Shown: piece by piece, positions 1 through 7,455 of the stretch
How the letters are laid out: the number at the start of each line of letters is the position of its first letter
Numbering within the stretch: position 1 is the first letter of the stretch
Assembly: GCF_937127095.1 (NCBI RefSeq)
Contig: NZ_CAKZLP010000035.1
Location: 1-64,000 of the forward strand
Direction: 5' to 3'
From: an uncultured Amphritea sp.
GTDB taxonomy: Bacteria > Pseudomonadota > Gammaproteobacteria > Pseudomonadales > Balneatricaceae
Length of the DNA: 64,000 bases
Program-made: the position numbers and the translations under genes
Notes under the pieces: model-generated
Databases searched by the model: none
What the model was told of the DNA's origin: nothing
Seen by the model: the letters and a program-made list of their open reading frames with translations, nothing else

Positions 1-1007
1 CCACCTGAAGCATGGTCGCCCCATCCAAAGGCAGTGTCCCAGTTCGCTTTGTTGGCTAGCTCAGTATCAATGTTTTGGACGGTAGTAGGTATACTAGTAA
101 GATCGCCCCAGGCGATTCCTGAAACCCGAGCCCACCCAGAACCGTTAGAGCGGATGTAACCACCAGCAGCACCAAAGCCCAAAACATCAGAAAGAGTATG
201 GTTATGGCTAGCAGCAGCAAAATCCCCGGGATCGGACTGGGCAGCTGTTCCAAGATTGAGAGCGGATATGGCAGAGTTGATTTGGGTGTTTGTCTCTGTT
301 TGGGTGTACGCATTGGTAATTCCATATCCGGCCAGGGTTGAGGCGATATCTGCTTTGCCGGCCAAAGCGTTCGTCATTGTCGTTGCGAAGTCAGGGTCAT
401 CACCTAACGCCGCGGCGATCTCATCAAGAGTGTCTAAAAGACCGGGAGCCCCATTGATGAGTGTAGCAATTGCACTGTCGGTTTCTGCCTTTGTATAAAC
501 ATCGGCAGCATTCGCTTTTCCAGCGAGAGCCGTATCAACTTGGCTTTGCGTATAAATGGTTGAAGCATCTGCTTTGAGAGCCAAAGCGGAATCAACTTGG
601 GTGATCGTATAAGTCGTGGCTTGGTCTGCTTTGGCTCCAAGCGCAGCATCGATCGTTGCTTGATCATAGACATTGGCGCTCAATGCATAAGGCGTAAGAG
701 CTGCCGGTTGAACCGCGGTATCTGCTTTGGTTCCCTGGGCTGCAGTGGCAAAAGCTGAAGCATCTTGAAGAGCGGTATCCGCCAAGGCGCCTTGAACGGC
801 CGTAGCGAAATACTCAACATCTTGGACTGCAGCAGTTCCGTAAACCTGAAGGGCCGTTGCGAGCTCGGTATCCGTGATCATTTGAGAAGCAGCGATTGCT
901 GTCAACATCTCAGACCATTTTACACTGTACGCAATACCTGTGCCGGCAGCACCTTGCGTCGCCCCTGCTACAAGTTTGAAGAGGTCATCAGCCTGGGGAA
1001 GTCCCAT
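1..1007 (-). CDS. Tail fibre protein, N-terminal part (runs off left edge)
   Basis: An open frame of 335 codons starts at ATG 1007 and is still open at the window edge. It begins MGLPQADDLFKLVAGATQG and is preceded by GGAG. The protein is rich in Ala, Thr, Asp and Gln. Between 671 and 444 it carries four tandem 19-residue repeats of the form x-Y-T-x-x-Q-V-D-x-A-L-x-x-K-A-D-A, for example IYTQSQVDTALAGKANAAD. This type of repeat is common in trimeric phage tail fibres. Later residues (ASHNHTLSDVLGFGAAGGY) look like the fibre-domain linkers seen in many phage fibres. The role is adhesion to the host surface; the receptor-binding end lies outside the window. It is transcribed away from the structural module together with the gene at 1020-1271. 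Confidence 0.8.
   Translation of the reverse strand, partial: MGLPQADDLFKLVAGATQGAAGTGIAYSVKWSEMLTAIAASQMITDTELATALQVYGTAAVQDVEYFATAVQGALADTALQDASAFATAAQGTKADTAVQPAALTPYALSANVYDQATIDAALGAKADQATTYTITQVDSALALKADASTIYTQSQVDTALAGKANAADVYTKAETDSAIATLINGAPGLLDTLDEIAAALGDDPDFATTMTNALAGKADIASTLAGYGITNAYTQTETNTQINSAISALNLGTAAQSDPGDFAAASHNHTLSDVLGFGAAGGYIRSNGSGWARVSGIAWGDLTSIPTTVQNIDTELANKANWDTAFGWGDHASG
444..671 (-). repeat. Four tandem 19-residue repeats in the tail fibre
   Basis: Codons 113-188 of the fibre gene encode four consecutive 19-residue units: VYDQATIDAALGAKADQAT, TYTITQVDSALALKADAST, IYTQSQVDTALAGKANAAD and a more diverged VYTKAETDSAIATLINGAP. The repeats are diverged at DNA level but kept in register in the protein. 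This is typical of a repetitive trimeric fibre shaft. Confidence 0.75.
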
Positions 1008-1019
1008 TTATATTCTCCA

Positions 1020-1271
1020 CTAAGGTCGAGCTTGAAGCGCCGCAATATCCACACTGAGCACACCAGCCTGTATATCTGCAAGTGTTTGCTCGAGTTCATT
1101 CTTTAAAACAATGACTACGTCGCGTGCAGCGAGAGTCTGTCTCAAGATGTGATTTGAGGCGTTCGAATAGGGGAGACCTGTTTTGTTTGGGTTCAACGTC
1201 GGGGGTGTGAGATGATTCTCCGAAAACCCCTCAGTCAGATACTCAGATGCAAAATAACCAGGACCTGACAT
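1020..1271 (-). CDS. Small protein upstream of tail fibre, unknown function
   Basis: This 83-residue protein starts MSGPGYFASEYLTEGFSEN and has a strong ribosome site (AAGGAGTGAACA before ATG). It ends 13 bases upstream of the fibre start, so the two are probably cotranscribed. The N-terminal half is Gly/Pro/Asn-rich. The C-terminal half (from about residue 38) is a predicted amphipathic helix with regular Leu, Val and Ile spacing, such as RDVVIVLKNELEQTLADIQA. I do not recognise the family. The position suggests a fibre-associated or virion attachment protein, but this is inference only. Confidence 0.65.
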   Translation of the reverse strand: MSGPGYFASEYLTEGFSENHLTPPTLNPNKTGLPYSNASNHILRQTLAARDVVIVLKNELEQTLADIQAGVLSVDIAALQARP

Positions 1272-1578
1272 TGTTCACTCCTTAATCGCTAATCCAGCCA
1301 TTATCCGCAAACTGCCGATAAAGCAAGCAAAGGCCCTATCGCGCGCGCGTGTTTAAATAGAGGTTTACAAGAATTATTTTTCTACTATAGGGAAGGGGGA
1401 GGGGGGTCCCCACGGCGCGTAGCGCCTGGGGACCCCCCTCCCCCTTCCCCTAATATAATACACTATATCCATATGGGTTTACTTATGGGGAGATATAAAC
1501 GCGCGCGCGCGAGGCACTTGCATTTCTCGATTACCGGCTATAAGCCCGTTAATTCCTAAAACCCAAGAAGGAACCATT
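1272..1578. promoter_or_regulatory. Divergent control region with nested inverted repeats
   Basis: About 300 bases separate the minus-strand fibre operon from the plus-strand genes, with no credible ORF. An outer imperfect inverted repeat (1339-1358 and 1493-1512, 18 of 20 positions matching) consists of alternating CG runs followed by AT-rich sequence. Inside lies a very long perfect hairpin (1390-1449). AT-rich flanks contain phage-promoter-like strings: ACTATAGGGAA at 1384-1394 on the plus strand and, facing it on the minus strand, TATATTAGGGGAAG. The region could hold promoters for both directions, an origin, or a bidirectional block to transcription. Confidence 0.55.
1390..1449. repeat. 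Long perfect hairpin with 3-nt loop
   Basis: Positions 1390-1412 are exactly complementary to 1427-1449 (23 bp, mostly G runs against C runs). Inside this, after one unpaired C at 1413, GGCGC (1414-1418) pairs with GCGCC (1422-1426) around the three-base loop GTA. There is no T tract directly after it on either strand, so it is not a standard terminator. A 5-bp GC-rich stem with a 3-nt loop is the known form of N4 vRNAP promoter hairpins, but those lack such a long outer stem. Confidence 0.85.
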
Positions 1579-1911
1579 ATGGACGATCCCCTCAAGAGCG
1601 AGGCGCTTGAAGCCTCAAATGCCGAAGCCAAGGCAGTCGCTAAAACTGACAACCGTGTCGACCTTTCCGAGATCCATGAGAAGATCTCATCCGTTGAATA
1701 TTGGAACCCAACCTCGAGCCCGGGCGTTACCGTTGCCAACGTGGTTCTCGACAATGGGTTTTCCGTCATCGGCAAATCTGGCGCCGCGGATCCAAAGAAC
1801 TTCAATGTTCATCTGGGACGCAAGTTTGCTGTCCAGGATGCTGTTCGCAAAATCTGGGAGCTCGAAGGCTACCTTCTCAAAGAACGCATGTACCAGGGAG
1901 AAGAAGCATGA
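1579..1911 (+). CDS. Gp49-like phage protein (PF13876-type)
   Basis: This 110-residue protein has a core of NVVLDNGFSVIGKSGAADPK followed by FNVHLGRKFAVQDAVRKIWE and ELEGYLLKER. That order (NGF, G-x-S, NF, GRK-A-x-x-A, LEGYLL) is the signature I associate with the phage Gp49/66 family of small conserved proteins found in many tailed phages, whose function is unknown. The start ATG follows AAGGA at good spacing. The leader carries an ACCCAAGAA motif found upstream of three other genes in this window. The stop overlaps the next start (ATGA), so translation is probably coupled. Confidence 0.75.
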   Translation: MDDPLKSEALEASNAEAKAVAKTDNRVDLSEIHEKISSVEYWNPTSSPGVTVANVVLDNGFSVIGKSGAADPKNFNVHLGRKFAVQDAVRKIWELEGYLLKERMYQGEEA

Positions 1912-2132
1912 AGCCATCAATAGGCCGTATTGTGCATTTTGATTCTCCCGACCAAGCTCAGCGTGGGCACACCCAAGATCCTGTACCTGCAATAATCACT
2001 CGGGTTATCGATGATTTCACCGTGGATCTCCTAATTTATCGTAATCTGGATACTCCTCTCGGATTGGCCGATGTGCTGTTTTCAGAAGAACCAACTGATG
2101 GTATGCGATGGTTCTGGCCTCCACGGGTGTGA
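1908..2132 (+). CDS. Small hypothetical protein coupled to the Gp49-like gene
   Basis: The reading frame starts at ATG 1908, overlapping the upstream stop as ATGA, and encodes 74 residues beginning MKPSIGRIVHFDSPDQAQRG. A longer frame upstream (from 1701) lies inside the previous gene and is unlikely to be used. The pattern GRIVHF..., PAIITRV and the Trp-rich end (MRWFWPPRV) resembles small beta-rich phage proteins that often accompany Gp49-family genes. I cannot give a function. Confidence 0.7.
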   Translation: MKPSIGRIVHFDSPDQAQRGHTQDPVPAIITRVIDDFTVDLLIYRNLDTPLGLADVLFSEEPTDGMRWFWPPRV

Positions 2133-2161
2133 GGGTCGGACTTAGCTAAGGACCCAAGAAT

Positions 2162-3112
2162 ATGAAACTCGCATTCTGGAGAAAAGACATGTCGAACTCG
2201 TTTGTGGCCATTGCCACACGTATGGACGACCTGATTGGAAAGATTTCCAACAAGGACGCCGAAACCAAAGACTACGCCGACCGCGCCGTTGCAGCTCATG
2301 CTGAACGACTGGCTCTCGAAGCTGAATTGGGCGAAACCCAAAAGCAACTTGCTGAAGCGCCGATCGTCATCACTAACTTCTTGAAAGCTCTGACGGTCCT
2401 TCCGCCTTTGGTTCTTGAAGCAGACACTGTTGCCGATGCTGAGGCTCTGGCACTGGCTGAAGCAGAAGCCGCAGAGGCCGCTGCCGCAACAGCTGAACTG
2501 GAAGCGGCAGAAGCTGTTACTGAGGAAATTAATCCTGGTGCAGATTCTATCGTCATTACCGACAACCCGGCTCCAGTCGATGCAGCTGCAGACCCAGTCG
2601 GCGCAGCGGCTGCTCTTGAAGTTCCTGGTTTAACACCGGTTGACGCTCCCGCGACAGCTCCAGAGCCAGTTACTCCAACACCTGAACCAGTGATCGCTGA
2701 ACAGCCAGTCTCTGTCACAGAGCCTGTTGCCGGCGATCTTGGTCTTCCAGGTGCTGGGAGCCTGGGTCTCCCGGGCGCAGATACCCTGGGCCAGCCAGCA
2801 GTAACTGAGCCAGCTCCGGAACAACCTACTGGGGAGCCTGAAACTCCTACGGTAGCTGAGCCGGCCCTGGGTGATCCGGAAATGGTTGACGAACAGCCTA
2901 CTTTGCCCGATATGCCAACACCTGCGTCGGACGAAGCACCCTCAGTGACTGAGCCAGCAACTGAACCTGCTGCTCCGGAAACGTCGACTGAAGGCTTAGA
3001 CGCCGAAGCGACAGAGACAGGACCTGATCCTGTTGTGGCTGAGCCCGACGCACCAGCTGAGCCTACGGGGGAATTGGACCCCCTAACGGGTTTGCCTAAA
3101 CCACAGCTGTAA
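2162..3112 (+). CDS. Acidic Ala/Pro/Glu-rich protein
   Basis: This 316-residue protein has an N-terminal basic and helical segment (about residues 1-85, including DLIGKISNKDAETKDYADRA), then a long low-complexity region rich in Ala, Glu, Pro, Thr and Val. Near residue 195 it has the short tandem GDLGLPGAG / SLGLPGADT. It ends PLTGLPKPQL. The first ATG (2162) follows AAGGA at long spacing. A second in-frame ATG at 2189 (MSNSFVAIATRMDD) has GGAG at ideal spacing and may be the true start, giving 307 residues. It is the last gene before a terminator. The disordered, acidic make-up suggests a scaffold- or decoration-like role, but nothing identifies it. Confidence 0.7.
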   Translation: MKLAFWRKDMSNSFVAIATRMDDLIGKISNKDAETKDYADRAVAAHAERLALEAELGETQKQLAEAPIVITNFLKALTVLPPLVLEADTVADAEALALAEAEAAEAAAATAELEAAEAVTEEINPGADSIVITDNPAPVDAAADPVGAAAALEVPGLTPVDAPATAPEPVTPTPEPVIAEQPVSVTEPVAGDLGLPGAGSLGLPGADTLGQPAVTEPAPEQPTGEPETPTVAEPALGDPEMVDEQPTLPDMPTPASDEAPSVTEPATEPAAPETSTEGLDAEATETGPDPVVAEPDAPAEPTGELDPLTGLPKPQL

Positions 3113-3137
3113 TGGGTGCGGGTACCAAATAAGGGAG

Positions 3138-3167
3138 AAGGCGGCTTTCGGGCCGCCTTTTTCTTTT
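3138..3167 (+). terminator. Rho-independent terminator
   Basis: AAGGCGGC (3138-3145) pairs with GCCGCCTT (3152-3159) around a TTTCGG loop and runs into TTTTTCTTTT. It closes the small accessory operon before the terminase module. Confidence 0.9.
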
Positions 3168-3173
3168 AAGGGG

Positions 3174-3192
3174 CTTGTAATTCACTATAACG
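3174..3192 (+). promoter_or_regulatory. Possible promoter of the terminase/late module
   Basis: Between the terminator and the next gene is the AT-rich string TTGTAATTCACTATAACG. It resembles the CACTATA core of single-subunit RNA polymerase promoters and echoes the ACTATAGGG string at 1384. Late N4 genes use host sigma70 RNA polymerase, and a convincing -35/-10 pair is not obvious here. The call rests on position and a short motif. Confidence 0.25.
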
Positions 3193-3233
3193 ATTAATAC
3201 AGGACTAATAGCAACCTAAGGAGTATCGATCAT

Positions 3234-4022
3234 ATGGGCCGGCTAGACATCTTCAAAATGGCGGACATGCAACCGGACATTCCACCGGAAGTCGAAGCTG
3301 AGTTAATTCAAGAATCTTCAATGGATCCCCAGGAACCTATCGAAGAAGGTCGTTACTCTAAAGCGGACATCAAAGAAGCCTTGCCGGCACAGCTTCGAAC
3401 CAAAGTTACTGATTCTCTAATGGCGAAGCTTAACTCTGTTTCTCAGGATCCAGATGTCGCTGATGAGATCCGGGACAACTTCTTGGGCTTCAACAACATC
3501 ATGAAAGAGGGTAAGTTCAAGCTTGAGGATTATCTTAATGCCTGTGCCTATGCGACTTACAAGATGATGGGCCATACGAATCAGAGCGCCTGGGGTCTGA
3601 CGTTTCCTGATAAGATGGCTCGAATGCGAGCTGAGAACCGAAACGATTCTTATATCTCGGGATTTGTTCACAGCTATTCCAAAGGCAAGCTTGTCAATAC
3701 GATCATAGAGCAAGCTCTGATCCCGTCTTTTGTTCTTAATGTGGATCTGCACCAGAAAGCACTCAATGTCTGTGCAGACCTGATGATGAACGCCAAATCT
3801 GAAAAAGTTATGGTGGATGCGGCCAAAGCCGTTCTCGAGGCAACCCGGGCTCCGGAGAAGAGCCAAGTCCAGCTGGATGTGACTGTGAAGGACAATTCTG
3901 GTATCGATGAGCTTAAGAGCATCATGCAGGAAGTTGCTGATAATCAAATCAATCAAATTGAAGGTGGCGCCCGAACCCGAGATATCGCCCATCAAAAAAT
4001 GTTTGAGAAAGAAGACTCCTAA
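3234..4022 (+). CDS. Putative small terminase / N4 gp69-like protein
   Basis: This 262-residue, mainly helical and acidic protein lies immediately before the large terminase, with stop and start sharing bases (TAATG at 4020). It has AAGGAG upstream of its ATG. Residues about 75-140 (DEIRDNFLGFNNIMKEGKF to CAYATYKMMG) and 165-200 are ordered helices. The C-terminal third (from about 205) contains LDVTVKDNSGIDELKSIMQE, compatible with oligomerisation. Genes in this place are usually the small terminase or, in N4, gp69. It would recognise the DNA to be packaged and recruit the large subunit. The assignment is by context. Confidence 0.55.
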   Translation: MGRLDIFKMADMQPDIPPEVEAELIQESSMDPQEPIEEGRYSKADIKEALPAQLRTKVTDSLMAKLNSVSQDPDVADEIRDNFLGFNNIMKEGKFKLEDYLNACAYATYKMMGHTNQSAWGLTFPDKMARMRAENRNDSYISGFVHSYSKGKLVNTIIEQALIPSFVLNVDLHQKALNVCADLMMNAKSEKVMVDAAKAVLEATRAPEKSQVQLDVTVKDNSGIDELKSIMQEVADNQINQIEGGARTRDIAHQKMFEKEDS

Positions 4023-6691
4023 TGTCGACTATGCCGGAAATGGTAGCTGCTCCCGAGATTGCCGATATGCCGGGGATTATCGATTCAGAGCAAATTGAAG
4101 ATCTGAAGAAGACCGTCGACGATTGGCTCGACGAAGTCGACTATACTGACTTGAACACAGGCAACTATGTACCGTCAGATTTCGCCCTGAAGTTTATGAA
4201 TATGATCAAGCTGATCAACGGTGCGGAAGGAGAATCTCACTCCACGCCGGTGGTTCACTTAAAAATGCTTGATAAGGTGGTGTCCCCGGTACACCGCATC
4301 GCCAACCTTTGCCATCGTGGAATAGCGAAAACCACGCTCTTCTTCGAATACCTCAATTTCTATGTGGCGATTTTTCGAGAGCTTCCAGACTTTGGGGAGC
4401 TCGATTCCATGATCTATGTCTCGGATAGTATGGACAATGGCGTGAAGTCTGCGCGCAAGAACATCGAGTTTAGGTATCATAATTCGGAATTCCTTCAGGA
4501 GTATTTGCCAGAGGCGAAGTTCACCGATAACTACATCGAGTATGTCAACAAAGAGGGCAAGCGCTTTGGGATCAAAATGTTCGGTGCCAAGGCCCTTTCT
4601 TTAGACACTGAGCTATATCTAGCTGATGGGGGCGTGACTACTGTTGGCTCGGCTCAAATTGGAGATATCATTATTGGTGCGAATGGAAAGCCTACTCGCA
4701 TCTACGACAAAAGCGAAATCTTTAATCGACCGATGTATAATCTTGAGCTGGCAGACGGACGTATTTTGAAAGTCTGTGAAGAGCATCTGAATCAGGTCTG
4801 GGTTAAAAAATTCCAATCAGAAAAGACCTTCTCGAAGTACACCCTGGAAGAGGGTACGTACACGACTGCTGAGCTCTTAAAGGAGCCGCTTTACATCACA
4901 GACCCCAAAGGCAGCCAGAGACCTCTTCTCTGGATTCAGAACATTGAACCAATGGGGTTCATGGAGAACAAAAACCAGTTACTTGACCCGTATACTGTAG
5001 GTCTCTTGATTGGGGATGGATCCCTTCAATCAGCTGTAGTGATGACAGGTGATGAGCTAGATTGGGATTTCTTCAAAACACAAATCCCGTATGCCTTAGG
5101 CAAAATCCAAAGGGATTCTCGTCGGCCTAATGTTATTAGCCGGACAGTGCGGGATATCGCACACCTTATCCGTGCCAGTGGCTTGGATTGCCATGGAGAT
5201 CTTAAATTTGTACCGGACGATTATAAATTTGCTTCTGTGGATCAAAGACTCGCAGTCTTTCAAGGGTTGATGGATACTGACGGGACTTGCACCAAAGACG
5301 GTAAATCCTCATTTTGCTCAGCATCTAAAAAACTCGTAGAAGATGTCATGTGGTTGGTTCGCTCTTTGGGAGGAACTGCTCGCTGGGTTAACACAGGTAA
5401 AACCAATGCCTGGAAGTGTTCTGTGCGTCTTCAGGAAGGCTTGAGTCTTTTTCGCCTTCCGCGGAAAAAAGCTCTGGAGCGTCATCTGAGAAACGACAAA
5501 GTCAGTATTAAGTCGATCACTCGTATTGATGACGAACCCTCTCAGTGTATTTCTGTCGAGGCGGGCGATAATCAGTATGTTGCAGGCGAAGATCTGATCC
5601 GAACTCATAACACCGGTATCCGTGGTACGAAAATCTTCGGTAAACGACCTAAGCTTGCCGTGTTGGACGACCTGGTTTCGGACGATGATGCACGGTCAAA
5701 AGCAGCCATGGAAGCTATTAACGACACCGTCTACAAGGGCATCGACTATGCACTTGACCCAACCCGAAGAAAAATCATCTTCAACGGGACACCCTTTAAC
5801 AAGAAAGACATCCTCTATCAGGCTGTTGAATCTGGTGCCTGGGACGTAAACGTCTGGCCTGTATGTGAAAAGTTCCCCTGCTCAAGAGAAGAGTTTGCTG
5901 GATCCTGGGAAGATCGCTTCACATACGATTATGTGGTAGAGCAATATAATGACTCGGTAAAAGCAGGAAAGCAGACAGCCTTTCTGCAGGAGCTTATGCT
6001 CCGAATCAGCTCAGAGGAGGAACGCCTTGTACAGGACTCAGAAATACGATGGTACGATCGTCAGGCCCTTCTCTCCCGTAGAGGCGCCTTCAACTTCTAT
6101 ATCACGACCGACTTTGCCACTACCGACAAGCAAGCATCGGACAACGCAGTCATTTCTGTTTGGGCCTACAACTCGAATCGCGACTGGTTCTGGGTCGATG
6201 GAGTATGTGCGCGCCAGAAAATGCCGGTTTCCATCAACGAACTATTCCGGCTCGTATCTCAATATCGACCACAGCTCGTGGGGGTAGAGATTTCCGGACA
6301 ACAGTCAGCTTTCATTGACTGGCTCCAGGAGCAGCAGCTCGAGCGGAACGTTTGGTTTAATTTTGCCTCACAGAAAGGCCGGCCCGGGATCAAACCAGTG
6401 GCCAACAAGCTTCAGCGGTTCAACCTCACTGTTCCTTGGTTCACCCAAGGAAAAATGTTTTTTCCCGCTCAAATGAAAGAGGCTCCCATTATGCGGCAGT
6501 TTGTTTCTGAGCTCTCCCTCGCCACCCGAACAGGTCTCAAAGGGCAAGACGATTGTATTGATACAATTTCTATGCTCGCTGAAATTGGAGCCTGGGCACC
6601 TAGTGAAGAATCTCCCGAAATTCAGACCGATGCGATTTACGGTGATGATATGCAGGAAGAATCCTCTAGCATTGACTCATACGTCGTATAG
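4022..6691 (+). CDS. terL: Large terminase (packaging ATPase/nuclease) precursor with intein
   Basis: The 889-residue precursor contains an intein at residues 191-530, so the mature protein is about 549 residues. N-extein: a Walker-A-like NLCHRGIAKTTL near residue 95. C-extein: TGIRGTKIFGKRP then LAVLDDL, the Walker B and acidic pair of terminase ATPases. The nuclease domain follows, with FYITTDFATTDKQASDNAV (first RNase-H-like acidic motif) and GQDDCIDTISML (last acidic motif). The protein pumps genome DNA into the prohead through the portal and cuts it. Splicing must happen first, because the intein splits the ATPase just ahead of Walker B. It corresponds to N4 gp68 by position. Start ATG overlaps the upstream stop. 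Confidence 0.93.
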   Translation: MSTMPEMVAAPEIADMPGIIDSEQIEDLKKTVDDWLDEVDYTDLNTGNYVPSDFALKFMNMIKLINGAEGESHSTPVVHLKMLDKVVSPVHRIANLCHRGIAKTTLFFEYLNFYVAIFRELPDFGELDSMIYVSDSMDNGVKSARKNIEFRYHNSEFLQEYLPEAKFTDNYIEYVNKEGKRFGIKMFGAKALSLDTELYLADGGVTTVGSAQIGDIIIGANGKPTRIYDKSEIFNRPMYNLELADGRILKVCEEHLNQVWVKKFQSEKTFSKYTLEEGTYTTAELLKEPLYITDPKGSQRPLLWIQNIEPMGFMENKNQLLDPYTVGLLIGDGSLQSAVVMTGDELDWDFFKTQIPYALGKIQRDSRRPNVISRTVRDIAHLIRASGLDCHGDLKFVPDDYKFASVDQRLAVFQGLMDTDGTCTKDGKSSFCSASKKLVEDVMWLVRSLGGTARWVNTGKTNAWKCSVRLQEGLSLFRLPRKKALERHLRNDKVSIKSITRIDDEPSQCISVEAGDNQYVAGEDLIRTHNTGIRGTKIFGKRPKLAVLDDLVSDDDARSKAAMEAINDTVYKGIDYALDPTRRKIIFNGTPFNKKDILYQAVESGAWDVNVWPVCEKFPCSREEFAGSWEDRFTYDYVVEQYNDSVKAGKQTAFLQELMLRISSEEERLVQDSEIRWYDRQALLSRRGAFNFYITTDFATTDKQASDNAVISVWAYNSNRDWFWVDGVCARQKMPVSINELFRLVSQYRPQLVGVEISGQQSAFIDWLQEQQLERNVWFNFASQKGRPGIKPVANKLQRFNLTVPWFTQGKMFFPAQMKEAPIMRQFVSELSLATRTGLKGQDDCIDTISMLAEIGAWAPSEESPEIQTDAIYGDDMQEESSSIDSYVV
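4592..5611 (+). mobile_element. Class-3-type intein with LAGLIDADG endonuclease
   Basis: This is an in-frame insertion of 340 residues in the terminase. It begins ALSLDTELYLADGG (block A, with Ala rather than Cys/Ser) and ends DLIRTHN, followed by Thr as first C-extein residue. Trp lies in the block B region (CEEHLNQVWV), Cys in block F (QCISVEAGDNQYVAG) and Thr before the final His-Asn. Trp, Cys and Thr are the WCT triplet described for class 3 inteins. Between the splicing blocks lie YTVGLLIGDGSLQ and LAVFQGLMDTDGT, the two LAGLIDADG motifs of a homing endonuclease, with no visible loss of the acidic residues. Removing it restores GAK-TGIRGTK, a continuous terminase motif. Confidence 0.9.
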
Positions 6692-6726
6692 CATCTATTG
6701 AGACAATTCTGGTTTACGAGGTTATT

Positions 6727-7455
6727 ATGAGCAATATCCTGACAAGCGAACTTATTCGACGATTGGCTTATGGCGAGCTCTCTAACCTGAAAATGGCTTC
6801 TGCCGGCGATGGGACCATTCTGGCAGCGGACCTACCCAAGGTCCTATTGCAGATTAATAATGCTCTAACCGAGTTATATACTAAGTTCCTGCTCTCCCAA
6901 AAAGAGGTCGTCATTAATGCCCAAGAGACGATCACCCAGTATTACCTGCGCTACGAATTCGCACAGAGTAATCTGGCATCGGCCCAACCGGTCCTGTACA
7001 TCGATGACTCAAGCATCGTGAACTGGGATGGCCGGATTGTAAAAGTGCTCCACGTATATGATGGCTTCGGCCGGGAGCTATATCTCAACAAATCCCAAGA
7101 ACCATTGTCAGTGTTCACACCACAATTTGATTGCTTGCAGATCACTGCGAACCACCAATCTGAAGATTTCTATGTCATCTTCCAGGCCCTGCACCCGATC
7201 GTAAATTATGATACGGCGCCGGATCCAGATACTGACACATTGATTGAAGATCTCCCGCCGGCGCTTGAAAAACCCCTCGAGCTCCTCATTGCTTCTAAAG
7301 TTTACGGCCAAATGAATGGCGAAGCCAATGTCACCAAAAGTGCCATGCTCCACCAGCAATACGAAGCCAAGCTCTTGGAAGCAGAGTTTCGTGACACGCT
7401 CTCGACAAGCGAGAACACGTCAAACAGTAAACTGGAGCGAAATGGGTTTGTCTAA
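6727..7455 (+). CDS. N4 gp67-like head-tail connector/tail protein
   Basis: This 242-residue protein lies directly after the large terminase, as gp67 does in N4. The N-terminal half is helical (TSELIRRLAYGELSNLKMAS; LPKVLLQINNALTELYTKFL) and then beta-rich with INAQETITQYYLRYEF, VKVLHVYDGFGRELYLN and DFYVIFQALHPIV. The C-terminal part (ALEKPLELLIASKVYGQMNG) is again helical. This layout is seen in podovirus connector/adaptor proteins that sit below the portal. It ends with TAATG overlapping the following fibre gene. No enzymatic motif is present. The role is inferred from order and fold character. Confidence 0.6.
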   Translation: MSNILTSELIRRLAYGELSNLKMASAGDGTILAADLPKVLLQINNALTELYTKFLLSQKEVVINAQETITQYYLRYEFAQSNLASAQPVLYIDDSSIVNWDGRIVKVLHVYDGFGRELYLNKSQEPLSVFTPQFDCLQITANHQSEDFYVIFQALHPIVNYDTAPDPDTDTLIEDLPPALEKPLELLIASKVYGQMNGEANVTKSAMLHQQYEAKLLEAEFRDTLSTSENTSNSKLERNGFV

